Assembly (NCBI RefSeq): GCF_037975245.1
Contig: NC_092567.1
Location: 20,211,376 to 20,275,375, forward strand
Direction of reading: 5' to 3'
DNA: 64,000 nucleotides
Source: Apostichopus japonicus
Taxonomy: Eukaryota; Echinodermata; Holothuroidea; Aspidochirotida; Stichopodidae
In this document: positions 47,211 to 58,965 of the stretch, in pieces
Layout: each line of letters begins with the position of its first letter
Position numbering within the stretch: the first letter of the stretch is position 1
Program-made: the position numbers and the translations under genes
The notes under the pieces: generated by a model
Database searches by the model: none
Told to the model about the DNA's origin: nothing
What the model saw: only the letters and a program-made list of their open reading frames with translations

Positions 47211-50202
47211 TGCAAATAGAATTGTCCTGTGAAGGGCCTTCTCAAGTATCCCTACGTTTGAATTAACGTATAACAATTCGCTACGTATGTATGCCTACAG
47301 GACGCTGTGCGGTGTTATAGTCAAAACAATGTACTGTGAATGAACATAGCCAAGTTGAAACTGCATACACACAACGTATTGCAATACTGATCACATGGGG
47401 TATTATCATGTTCAAGGTTGCCTGAGTAAACTATATTTATTCTGTACTTTTTTTCTATCCTTTGCCCTTTCCACAAGTCAGTCGAATAGAGTAAAAATCT
47501 GTTTTTCTTTTCTAATTTTTTTGTCATAGTCTCTATTAATATTATTTTGTTCAATTAATTTTGATAGTTACGATGTTTTTTAACGATCCTAAGTTCATTT
47601 CACGTCTGGGTATTTAGTCATGTCAATGTACTATAACATGAGTTCAGAGGGATGTCATATTCATGTTGTACGGTAGATATCCAGAAACATTCGAAACAAC
47701 ACTACGGCAAAGCATAGGTCTATAGACTCATTTGATTTACAGGTTAGTGTGAGAAAATCACATTTGACAAATGATCCCAAAAATCACCTCCCACATTGAA
47801 AGAAAAGTTAGGAGAAAATGGCTGTGAAAAGATGGCAATTTACTTGAAGTGTTACCTACATGATTAACAAGCGAGCTATAACTTGCTGTGCTATACGGCG
47901 GTTCAGTATGGATGGATCGTTGGGTGTAAGGGCTGAAGTACGGACGAATGCATGATAAAACGGCAATTTATTATTTGAAACCCGACTATAGTGCCCTGTT
48001 GATCAGTTTCATTGTGCTAACGAACAAATTTAACGACAAGTGTTTCTGTCAGCCCACCAAAGCCTCTCCTGCGATATTAATGTGGCTTATCTTCCCGCAA
48101 GTGTAGCCTACTGAGCCCAATAATCAGGTCGACCGACTGCCAGAAGGGGTGGGGTGCATGGGTAGGGGCACAGATACAGAGCTCGGAATCACTATAAAAG
48201 GAGACTGTAAAATATCAGAGTAAAACATTTTTATTTGAATTCAGAATTCATACAGAATTCATATATGTCACCCTACGTCGCAAACGTAGGCCTATATATT
48301 CTGAATAAGACTCCCGTTACGTTTGAAATCTCGCTGTTGTGATATTATATAGAAATTACATGGTTGAGGTAAGGAAACTTTTCCATAATTGATATCTTTG
48401 TCATTACAATCCAGTGTCCAACATTCAAAGATAGGACAGAATATAGAAACATTTGCAGTTATTAATATTGCTTCTCAGTTGCACGAACCCATGACTCCCC
48501 CTTTAAGCATATGCATGGCTCGAACGATGTTTTCGCAATGTTTATTTTGGCAATCGAAACCAAAATAGACGCTTGAATACATTACTGCAGCACGAACTTC
48601 CATGGTGTTTGCTCACTATATATACGTACACGATGGCAATAGTTCTAGACTTAGCCCCCGTTATCGTATCTTCAGTGCATGTGTTCATGAACTCTGTACC
48701 TATATAACGTATATAAATATATAAGATCCTACTGCAAGCAGGAACTCTCGAAGAAGCCTCATTGGCTTATCAAAGCCGCAAGCTGACCGAAGTCAGGCTC
48801 TTACATTCATATTTAACGCCCATGATTATAAATTGTCAACAACTCTGTAACTGGACGGCATACATTAATCTCGGAGTGACTCGAATAATATTTATATAAT
48901 AGTACAAACTTAAGTGAAGCGTAACCGAAGAAGACATACAAGACGAGTCCAACCAGACTCTTACAATATTCAAAAACAAGAGATTAATAGAGGTTATATT
49001 TACTGTAGATTGATAAAATTGAAAATTGAATGTATACTAATCCGACAATATTGCAGATATTTCTATTGTTTTATATTTTTAAAGTTGGTATAAAATATTG
49101 CTAGTTTGCTTCGATGTCCAATACAGCCGGTGTCACAGTCAGGCCTGAAGAGAAGAAGGGTAGGGAGAGTGGGGGGGGGGGGGGAGGAGGGTTCACAGAG
49201 CACAGCTACCGGGCCCAGGGTCAATTTTGGGTCCTGTGACAATATGGTGGGGCCACGGAAAAGATTGAATATACTGAGAGGGCAAAATGGCGGCCAAGTT
49301 GGCCAAAAATGTCTCAGGAGCCCCACATGCCTCAATAGAGTTTCACCCATTCTAATATACTATGCGGATAGATATTCTACACTACTGTACATCATCCCGG
49401 GGGGATTCTGTGTACTACTACTTTGGAATCTTTCCCACTGCAGCAAACCTTACGCGATCAGAAGAATACAGTTTAAGTTAACTTTTGTCCCCGTATAAAG
49501 GCCCTACATAGAATAACTGAAACGGAGTCCGGATCATACGTGGTGTGTTTTAATTTGGACTATACCATTTGATTATAGGGCAGGTATCGAGTTTAACATT
49601 GGTAATTTAGGTTGGCATTGATTAGGGGTTTCAGTCGTTTCTTCGAACATATTTCATTCATGGTTTGGTACAGCATTTCTTGAACGATGGGCCAGGTGCA
49701 CCCTCTTCATGCAGACTATTGTCGACGCTGGCCCCACAAAACCCCGCCCCCTACTGTGTGACACCATCATATGAACAAAGCCTTTACAAGTTGAAGGACA
49801 CAAGCATAATCCCCCTCCTATCATTGTAATTTGCATCCTTACAAGGTTCTTGCCTAGTGGCTGCTCTACCTTGAGGGGTGGGTGGGTGAGGGGGTGATTG
49901 CCACACCAGATGTCCCTTGCCACCAAGTTTCCCCCAGTCCAGATCTGTTAATTATCCAAAACAAATAGAAGTAGGCTAATTGTTTGCATTAGAAAGATTC
50001 CAATGCATATGCAATGCATTAATGTGAAAAATTGTCAATTTTGCATCTAAGTCATTTTATTTGTAGCAAAATTCTTAAACGGGAGATTAAACCCCTCCTC
50101 CACATCAGTATTATATTTTATGCCCTTCTCCCCTCTCCCCACCCCCACCTACATCCCTGAATGTTAGTTGCAAAGTCTTTTTTTTCATTATGAATTCACA
50201 GG
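47211..50202. other. Intergenic stretch between the ADA2-like and PGP genes
   Basis: Holds the 5' flank of the ADA2-like gene (the frame upstream of its first ATG is open to a TAG near 47285 but contains no ATG), a SINE-like copy at 48725-48887, a G run at 49172, and the 3' flank of the PGP gene (AATAAA on the minus strand at 50057-50062). No gene recognised. Confidence 0.6.
48725..48887 (-). mobile_element. SINE-like interspersed repeat, copy 2
   Basis: Reverse complement of the repeat at 8094-8271: TTCGAGTCACTCCGAGATTA, then CTGACTTCGGTCAGCTTGCG and GATAAGCCAATGAGGCTTCT. Identity is roughly 85% by eye. Confidence 0.7.
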
Positions 50203-53200
50203 TTAGAAATCGCTCAAATATTCTGTTAATTTTGTTAAACTCTCTATGTAGTAATCTGGTATACATTCCCGATCGGTCGGATCGGAGCTCTCCAGATTCG
50301 AATCGACATCGGATAATTTTGAGACTCCGGTCAGTACTAACAGCGTGTGTAAGTCTGCGTTCTTCCCGAGCTGTATGTCTGTGTTCAGCCTGTCGCCGAC
50401 CATTACGGTCCGTCTCGGTTCTAAGGTGAATCTGAAATGAAGAGAGGCAGAGAAAGAAACGAGAATAAAAACAAAGAAGAAGGAAATGATGGAAAAAGCG
50501 GTTTTAAACACAATTTACAGGGATATCCCTATGATGAACAATTCCACACTTGTACGTCAACAGGTCAACAAGTTTTGCAACAAGTTTTCCCCAACTTATT
50601 TCGTAGGAAACTCCATCTCAACCTTCCTTTTCCTTTTCTATGATCTGGAAATGATGGGAAAAGTGGTTTCAAACAAACTCGAACAATTCCACACTTGTAC
50701 GTCAACAAGTTTTGCAACAAGTTTTGCCCAACTTATTTCGTAGGAAACTCCATCTCAACCTTCCTTTTCCTTTTCTATGATCTGGAAATGATGGGAAAAG
50801 TGGTTTCAAACAAACTTTACAGGGATATCCCTACAATGAACAATTTCACACCTGTACAGAAGTCAACAAGTTTTTTCCCCAACTTATCGCGTAAGATCCC
50901 ATCTCAACCTTCCTTTTTCTTTTCTATAATCTGGTTTGGTAAAGGCGGTCGATGGATGCCAGATAAAACTTCCTTACTCCGAAAACTAGATCAAAAGTGG
51001 TGGCTGGGGCATGTAATGTCATCCTGGTCCCATGTCAGGGGTTAGTTCGGGATTTTTCTGAAATAATTTTTGGTGAGGTCGAGAGGGTAAGGGGGAAGAG
51101 GTTTGGGGGGAGGAGGGGTGCCGCCTGCTTGTTCTTAAAAAGCTTTTACTTTCTTTTCATAATCTTATAAGTATGGGACAAAATAATTGGAAATTTAAGC
51201 AAGCTTGAAAAAGAGCAAAGATATATATTTGCTAGAATGGGATTTGAAACTTGTTACATCAAGGTTACAGTGCTTTACCAACTGTGCTATCTAGCCCTCA
51301 GTTGGTGGCAATCCCTGCATAGACATTTCTATTTCTGTGGGTGCCAGTCAGAATCCACAGTACCCTGGCATATGGTGTAATCACACCCCAGTTTCGTTTG
51401 GAAACAACCCAGAGGGTAAGGGGTGGGTGAGAAAATTCCAAGAGATATTGTATACATGTTGGTAAAATGAACAGCGGGAAGATTGACCGGGAAGAAAATT
51501 GCCGACGAGCTCGAACGACAAAACTTTGGCTGAAAAGGGCGTTCCGAACAGTGACCTCAGGGGTTGCAAGCCCTGTACTCTACCCCTACCGGGCTTTACC
51601 AAATGAGATGGTGTTTAAATCCAAATGACTGTTAAAGGGAAAGGAAACATTGACATACTTTTCTTTGATCAAATCCACCATGAACTTGTGAGGCTTCCCG
51701 AGGACCAAGGCATCCCGGCCAGCAGCTGTCTCCACGGCACTCACGATGGACCCCGTACCTGTGGGATCAAGACGATAAATTAAACTTCACCCATCAGTGA
51801 CCTAAATTAACGACAATACACATTTACAAGTCGATCATTTTGAAGGCTTCTTTTTGACGGTTTTAGGGTATTTTTCAAAATATAGATGGTTGTATAAAAT
51901 TTGCATATCAATCTTTAGTGGCGGTTAAAAATTGCTCCATTTGCGCAATTCTGATATATGTATGAAATTGCATGTACTGAAAGTATCTTGTCTATAAATT
52001 TACCCTTGTTTTTCTTTTATACAATTTTGCATTTAATTTCTTGATCATGTGTGATGCCTGGACAATGGGGGAGTTGGTATGTGTTTGACTGTTTGGAGGG
52101 TGGAGAGTGGAGCGGGGAGGGGGGAGGGGGAGAATGCAGGTGAGGAACCCGCAGGTTCTTTTAGCAACCCTACAAACCTGGTATCAGAAACTGTGAGTCT
52201 TTGATGGGTAGGCAACTGTCCGTATTAGTCGCTATGAAAGGCATCTTTGGGTCCTGCAGATAGGTAGCCCCCTTGGTCAGCTTTCTCATGCTGAGATCCC
52301 TATCGAACCCCACCACGACGGCCGTGACCTGCGAGGCAAAGATAACGAACGGAACGTGAGCAATCGGGAGAAAAATGTTCCTTTACCTGGTTCCACGATC
52401 TTGGCAGCCTGGTGAGGGTGACGGCCTTCGTGGTCCGTGGCCACGAACGAGACGGTCCGATCTCTGATGTAGGTGGCCGCTAGGAGGATCTTCTTGTAGC
52501 TGAATTGAACGTCTTGGCCTATGACTACGGCTTTAATCTGTTGGGTGACGGAAAGAGCGGTGACGCCGACTAGTCTGGATTAGATATTTTTCGATGATGA
52601 AGGTCAACAGAGAGCGTGATAAATAAAGTTGTGGGTCTTTATGGCTGAGGAAGTTTGAAGAGGCACGAGGCCCATAAAGTCTTGCCGTCCCCTATCGAAC
52701 CATCCATTTATACCAGAAAGAAAAGTGAATGAAAGGGACACAGTTTCAATCCTATCAAGAAACATGTCATCTTTGGCTTCTATCAAACCTTCTAAAAAAA
52801 AACTAGCATGGTGTCTTTTTTTTCATTTTTGATATCTGTGCCTGATGATGCGTCTCCCCCACCCATTCATCCCCCCTCCCCCCAGAGCGAGATGCATGAC
52901 CATGCTACTGTGATGGAATGTATACATTATGCAGAGTTCTAACAGCCAAAGTATCTTGAGAAAGCCACAAATTTTCGAGGAAAGAAATGTAGGCTGAATA
53001 AAGTTATTTTTAATAATAAAATAATTTTAAGATCATAACGAATATGTTGCGCGACACCAATGCCACAAATTGCGAAAGATTTGTATTGCTTGGTGAGAGA
53101 TCATAGATTACAAAAGTAGCCGGCTGTTTCATAAACATTAATTTGAATAATTTCTGGTTCCTCATTTTTTTGGTACTTTGATGAAGTCAAACCATTACCT

Positions 53201-56200
53201 CTGGGTCGAGGGGAATCTTTACCCAGTCTTCTACTTCCCCAGTTACAGGGTCCGGCTGTTCAAATGATAAGAAGAGAGAAAAAGAACAGGCATTCAACAT
53301 TAATCATTTTGATGTATTATTTTTTTTAAATGTGGGGGAGGGAGGGAGGGGGGAGGCTCAAAAGGATTGATTAGGCTGTTTTTTTAATCATCAAGTAAAT
53401 GCAGAAAGGGTGTTTAGGGTGGGAAGGAATGCACCGGTAGCAATTAATCACTCGGGCAAAGAACACATACCAGGTGGTCTAGTGTGACGTCAATTTGTGT
53501 CCACGAGGGGAGAAGAATGAAAAGTTTGATACGTAACAGAATTTTCTTTCATTCAGGAAACCACACATTCTTTTCCAAGTGACATGAAGAGATATAAAGC
53601 CTAACTGGTAATTTCATTATGACAGCTGTTTGTCTACTATGGGGTGCACTGATTAAAACTTGTTGCGAGCAAAAAGCCACTTACTACTATATTCAGGAGC
53701 AGCTTCTGAAACGTAAAGATGAATCACCTACGAATCACCTCAACATTCCGTCCTCTCTCTAATTTATTTCTCTCAATTCGAAACAAAAATGAAAAAATAA
53801 CAGTGGTGCCCTTTTTAAAGCTGAAAAGTGCCTTGTCAACCTGCTATTTTCAATGAAAATTCAAGGCGCAATTTCTTAAGACTTGACCTGAAAAAGTCGC
53901 GTTGCCCCTCTCGTTCCTTAATGTGATCCTTTAATCCAAAATATTACTGTTTCAGGATCATACGCTCTGATTTTGTTGTCTGAACTTCAGATACATCGCA
54001 CCCTGGTGTATAGTACATGTATGCATCTATTAAGTTTCACTATATATATGCAAAAATCTGAGAGGAAAGTGAAGCTGTTGAAAACACTTCAATATATTCC
54101 CACTCACCCCTGTGCCTGTATAATTGATGTCGAATAACTTGAATTCTTCTTGCATCCCCGGCGAGCCGATCAGATAAGCTTTGCCTTGGAAATTGAGTAT
54201 ATTCCTCAAGTATATGGCAGCTAGGTATGCAGTACAAAAGATTTCGTTCTGTGGTCAAGACAAAATATGGAAATATTAATAATAATAATCATACCAGTTT
54301 TTTTGGACACTCATTCCACAGTCGGATACTGTCAGATGGACGAGGAATAACGCCGGCTGTTGTGGTAGGGCAGAAGGAATCATGAAAGTTGGAACAGCAA
54401 TCAAACAAATGTTCCACTGTTGATAGATTTACTGTACAGTCGTATTGGTGATGCATTCAATGTGAGTATAACCAACATAATGAGTTCTGCTCACTTTGTG
54501 AGTCCCGAATGCCAACTACCCATCTGTAACCCAAGGCTATTAGCCAGAGACCCATGGAATGGACAAACAAAGGACCTTTGATGAAAAAACAAAGAAAAAG
54601 TTATTGTCATGTTGTAGACCTTTAGTCATTACATATAGTAGAAATCAACTGTTTTGCATATAATGAACTTAGAATTTAATAGCTAAACTTCCCTGGGCAA
54701 GAAGCAAAAGAAATTTTGAACTAGAGTTACAGTATTTGAGAAATCTTTGTAGCCAAGACCCTAATATTTGCATAGCAAGGTTTCATCCACAAAAACCCAA
54801 AAAACACATCACCATAGCAACTCAAAGAAGCCAATTTAACATTACCTCCGACACTTTAAAACCAAGTTTTGCAAATTTTTCCATGTACTGTCTTCTGGAT
54901 TTTGTGCTGTTGTTTGTCACAAACAGTGGCTGCTTTCCCTGTAAAAGAAAATGAACAATGCTATCAATAATAACAATTTATTTTGTAAAGCGTAAAATCC
55001 ACAAAAATGCTCTAAATCGCTATGTAACAGCAAATAAAAAAATAAAAAAAAATAAAAAAAATATATGACACAAAATATGTAGTAAAATTGCAGAATAAAA
55101 TACAATATAAATGAGTGTGAAAAATAATATACAAAGCCATGTTATAACCAGGCTCACTGAAACCTCAAATCATAATTCTGAAAGTACTACTGAATCATTT
55201 AAAGATGTCGTAAATAAACCAAAAAGAAAGTGCGGTTGTTAAGAAATTTCACTACTGACCTACAGTACAGTAACACAAATGTGAAAATTCAGAAATGCCT
55301 CCATCATAAAAAAAACCTGTAATAATTGAATTTGAAATCTGAGCAATTTAAGCAAAATATATAGATTGGAATCATTTGGAACTGATTGAAAATGAATTTC
55401 AAAGAAGTAGACCAAACTTTTTGGTGAGGAAGATGGGATAATACAATGCTGATTGTAATGGGAAGGGCAAATTGGTAACAAGTCATTCTTTGAGAGCACC
55501 TTAAAGTGAAAGCTTGAAACATAGTACAATATGAGTTTTGTGTATAGGCATCATACTGTACTAAGTGTATGCTTACCATATCCCTGAGCTTCGCAATGAG
55601 GGCTGGAGTTTTACTAATAACGTCATTGCTTTGCCACAAGACACCTAAAGTGTATGAGAGAGAAACAAAGCATAAATATTATCACTGGAACTAATTACTT
55701 TAAAATTTGACAAAAATTTGTGCCACTATCGGGCAATTAAAATACATGTTCATTAAATGCTACTGTACTTTGTGGGAATGCCCCTGACCCACCTCTCCTT
55801 CTCTGGCCCCCTCTTCTTCCGCCCCATCTTCTGCCTTAACCCTACACCAAAATAACTCAGTCATTCAGCTTGCATAAGTGTCAGCAGTGCACTTAACTAA
55901 TTTCTCATTCCATGCAATAAGAATAATAAGATAGCAACATGTTTCCCCTCAGAAAGGAGATAGTTCAAAGCATTTAATACTGAGTGTGTACTTTGCATGT
56001 AAAACTCCTAATAAATAAATTCTTCTGGGTACGTATATGTACTGTATTTACTCTCGTCTGTACAGTCCTGCTTATGGCCAACACAAATTAAGATGTGTTT
56101 AACACTCTTTGGGTTAGAGCAACAAGCTCTATACATGCAGCATGACAGCCTTACTGGAAGGAAAAGCTGCAGCAAGAAAAGTGTAATCTTAATACGCTTT

Positions 56201-57296
56201 ATACTGAAGACTACTCAATCTGATTTCTTCGTGCATGCAATGAGGTTGTGGTCTCTGCAACTTCATTGAATGACTTCAAGGCAACATTGGACAACCACTG
56301 GAACATAAATGGTGAGGAACTGTATAGTTTTTAGGCAATTGGAGTTGTACATGTATCTTTAGTGTGTATTGCTGTTTGTGAACTTTTTTATCTGTTTTGT
56401 GCTGAAGTTGTGCGGGTTTAAAAAAGACTTTCCTTTCTTGGAGCCCGTCAAGAATCAAGTGTACTGTCACTGAAATGGGAAGTGAGCATCTGAAGTCCTT
56501 ATATAATGTCTTGTGTGTGCAAAGCAACTAATGTTTTCACATCTAACTGTTGTAGGGTGTGGTATGTACAATGTAGTGTAAGACTTATACTGCATGCTAT
56601 GCATGCCATTTTATTGGTGTTATTGTTATGTTCACCTACCCATTATTGTTATGTTAATGTTTGTATGGTATGCCTTGCAGCTGGTGTACTGCACTGCTAT
56701 ATGCAGTGCAGTGTTGGAGGAAATACAGTTCAGTTCTGCACTCACTTACCACTTTTTAACATATCTTCTATTGCGCCAAGTCCATCCATCCCTAAGTTTA
56801 AGTTGAAGTGTACTACACTCTACAGTATACAACCTTAACAATAGTGTATGCTAGGTCTAATTTTTATTGTTTCAATGGTGATGACTTTCCAACTTGCAAA
56901 ACAATTAGCTTAAAGCCAGATTAAAATAAATTGTGACCCTAGGCCTAATTACGGTAAAAAATATTCGGTTCTGCTGTTTTGAGTTATTTATTGGTCATTG
57001 TGTAGGGCCAGCGCGATTACCCATGATTTGGGTAACTTGCTGTACAGTGTACTGTAAACTAACTTAGCAATATGATCGTTAGGCTAACGATGGGTTTAAC
57101 ATTAGGCTCTCAAGGCCTAATGTGTGGACATGTAAAGCAGTACAGGTCAAGCGACACGAACAGTTGGCATGAAATTGCTTAATATTCAAGAGGATTAAAC
57201 ATCTTAAGGCTTACCGTCGCAGTCGAAGAGAATGGTGTCAAATGAGTCCACAAATTGCCTTAAAAGCTGTTTCGTAAGCTCTTTTGCGCGAGACAT
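50203..57296 (-). CDS. Phosphoglycolate/glycerol-3-phosphate phosphatase (HAD family, C2 cap), 9 exons, two alternative
   Basis: Cytosolic HAD phosphatase that hydrolyses 2-phosphoglycolate, glycerol-3-phosphate and toxic glycolytic side products. Exons in gene order: 57296-57215, 55644-55577, 54938-54846, 54248-54108, 53255-53199, then 52537-52387 or 52328-52178, then 51758-51659, 50431-50203. With one of the two 151-nt exons all phases agree and the protein has 306 aa (human PGP 321). HAD motifs are present: DTILFDCDGVLW (Asp nucleophile and acid/base), FVTNNSTKSR, GKPH (Lys) and VMVGDRLNTDI. The cap segment lies in exons 4 to 6. The start is the first ATG (MSRAKELTKQLL). The exon pair is described separately. 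The last intron holds a tandem duplication and a tRNA-like repeat. Confidence 0.92.
50486..50935. repeat. Tandem triplication in the last PGP intron
   Basis: Three units (about 50486-50649, 50650-50786, 50787-50935) share ATGATGGGAAAAGTGGTTTC, TACAGGGATATCCCTA, CAACAAGTTTT, CCATCTCAACCTTCC and TTTCTATGATCTGG. Unit 2 lacks the GGGATATCCC part. Local duplication, no coding meaning evident. Confidence 0.85.
51237..51305 (-). repeat. tRNA-like sequence, probable SINE head or tRNA pseudogene
   Basis: On the minus strand it reads GGGCTAGATAGCACAGTTGG, then TAAAGCACTGTAACCTTGAT, then a B-box-like AGTTTCAAATCCC and TTCTAGC, which can pair with the first bases. A box, B box and acceptor-like ends have tRNA spacing, but the anticodon arm pairs poorly, so a functional tRNA is unlikely. 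In a PGP intron. Confidence 0.5.
52178..52328 (-). other. PGP alternative exon 6b (canonical type)
   Basis: 151 nt, phase 0 in and phase 1 out, acceptor CTCGCAG, weak donor CCAG|GTTTGT. Encodes VTAVVVGFDRDLSMRKLTKG through FIATNTD to FLIPG, close to the usual PGP sequence (VGFD...KL...YLQ.P...TN.D...PG). It lies 58 nt downstream of exon 6a in the transcript direction. Confidence 0.9.
52387..52537 (-). other. PGP alternative exon 6a (diverged type)
   Basis: Also exactly 151 nt with the same phases, acceptor CACCCAACAG and strong donor CCAG|GTAAAG. Encodes IKAVVIGQDVQFSYKKILLA through FVATDHEG to IVEPG. By hand alignment 17 of 51 residues equal exon 6b. The family's GFD is GQD here and the TN.D motif is TDHEG, so the cap segment differs. 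Joining 6a to 6b would shift the frame. Confidence 0.85.
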
Positions 57297-58143
57297 GATG
57301 TTGAGGTAGCATGAACATGAAATCCAATTCCTATACTGTCTTGGATCTCAGCATATATTGCAGGCCGATTTTTGGACAATTTTGTATTTCTTCATTTAGT
57401 TTGTTACTGTTAAAGATCGAGACAAGAGAGTGATTGTAAGAGTTTATATCAAGAGTTCATGATATAGGACGCACTGATTTAAGAGACGCGGCAGTCAAAG
57501 CCGTCGGTAACCGTTCAACCGTACAAGCAAAGGCTTCAGCAGTTATATAGTGTCCACCTCACAATCCTTAGGTTCCAGGATCAAAATTCCTATAGCGGAG
57601 TCAGATTCTCCTGACCTATTCAAATATCGCTGCAGTGCAGTGGTAATGTGTGGAGTCTTTCGTGGATTTGGTATTTCTGGTTTGTGAACTTGGGAAAAGG
57701 GGTTTGTTTCTGTTCTTCTTTTTATCAGAACCATTGAATTCTTTAATTGATGTAGTCACAAATTGTAGTATTCCTGTCGAACTTAATTACTACAATTTAC
57801 GTTTTCTCTGTCCCAGGATAGAGCTTGTATCAGAGACGTGCAGAAGAATTCAAATGTTTATGTGTGCTGACTGTATGTGTGTTAAAGGGGGGGGGGGGTG
57901 GGCGTCGGGCAACTTCCAATCCCCCTCCGACGGATTTTGGTAGGGGCCTGAACCACGGGATAAAGGCGGATCAAACATTGTACGAAAGAGGGCTATGGCT
58001 ATGGGTTCAATGGTTGAATGCGACTCCCCATGCACATAGGCGTGTCTGCATATTTATACTATAGGCTACATTAGTCTAGTTGGGTTTAGACGCAAGTTTA
58101 TGCTAACTAACCAGTAGTAATTTAAGTTAGATTGAAGGTGGGG

Positions 58144-58372
58144 CTTATTCACAGGGCAGCCCTGCGAATAGCCAGACACATACACCTTATTCACAGGGCA
58201 GCCCTGCGAATAGCCGGACACAAGTATCTTATTCACAGGGCAGCCCTGCGAATAGCCAGACACATACACCTTATTCGCAGGGCAGCCCTGTGAATAGCCA
58301 GACACAAGCATCTTATTTGCAGGGCTGCCCTGCGAATAGCCAGACACATACACCTTATTCACAGGGCAGCCT
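58144..58372. repeat. 42-bp minisatellite with an internal palindrome
   Basis: Five full units and a partial one. Each contains TTCGCAGGGCTGCCCTGCGAA or a variant, a near-perfect 21-bp palindrome, followed by TAGCCAGACACATACACC or TAGCCAGACACAAGCATC in alternation. As 42 is divisible by three, a frame with SGYSQGCPVNK repeats stays open on the minus strand, but no gene signal supports it. Confidence 0.9.
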
Positions 58373-58909
58373 TAGACTGGGTTAACGGGCTCAGTAATTT
58401 TTGGGGCTATTCGAGTTTGCTTTTGGGGCTATTCGAGTTTGCTTTTGGGCACCAGCTATCTTTTTGAGAGTCTTAATTGGGAGCCTCTATATTTTGAGGA
58501 ATTTATTGGCCTTTGGGATTCCTATCTTAATGCTGTTAGGATTGGTTTTGGGAGCCTAGGGCCTTAAGATTGAACCAGTCTAGCATTAGTACCGCCAACA
58601 TAAAAATGTCATCCCTCGACCATTTTCACCTTTGTTTTTGCAGAGTGACTGCTCATTTGCATGTAAAGGTGTGGGAGGGGGGGGGGTGTCACTTTGACCA
58701 TATTGGCTTTCAGGCAATATCGGCTTTTGGGGAATCCCAAGATAAGCTCCCTTAAAATAAGCTTTTAAACTTGAACTGCTGGGGCTCCAAAAATTAGCTT
58801 ATGAAGTGGCTAAGACTATTTGGGCCCAAAAGGTTGGCTTTTTCAAGGCCCCTAAACTGACTGGTATCAATAGCAAAACCTAATAATAAACCTATTTTCA
58901 AAATCGTCA

Positions 58910-58965
58910 CAGCCCTGCGAATAAGGTGTCTGTGTACGTTATTCGCCGGGCTGCCCTGCGAATAA
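58910..58965. repeat. Isolated, partly inverted copy of the palindromic unit
   Basis: Has CACAGCCCTGCGAATAAGGTGTCTGTGTA followed by TTCGCCGGGCTGCCCTGCGAA. It shows that the palindromic word is dispersed and not only an array unit, so it may be the end of a mobile element. Confidence 0.6.

Noticed and set aside
51237-51305. Functional tRNA gene
   Set aside because: A and B boxes are recognisable but the anticodon arm pairs badly; a SINE head or pseudogene is more likely.
57543-57734. 63-codon minus-strand frame upstream of PGP
   Set aside because: No resemblance to any family I know and no splice partner; might be a 5' UTR or chance.
58066-58362. Repeat protein with SGYSQGCPVNK units
   Set aside because: Open only because the DNA unit is 42 bp; no splice or start evidence.
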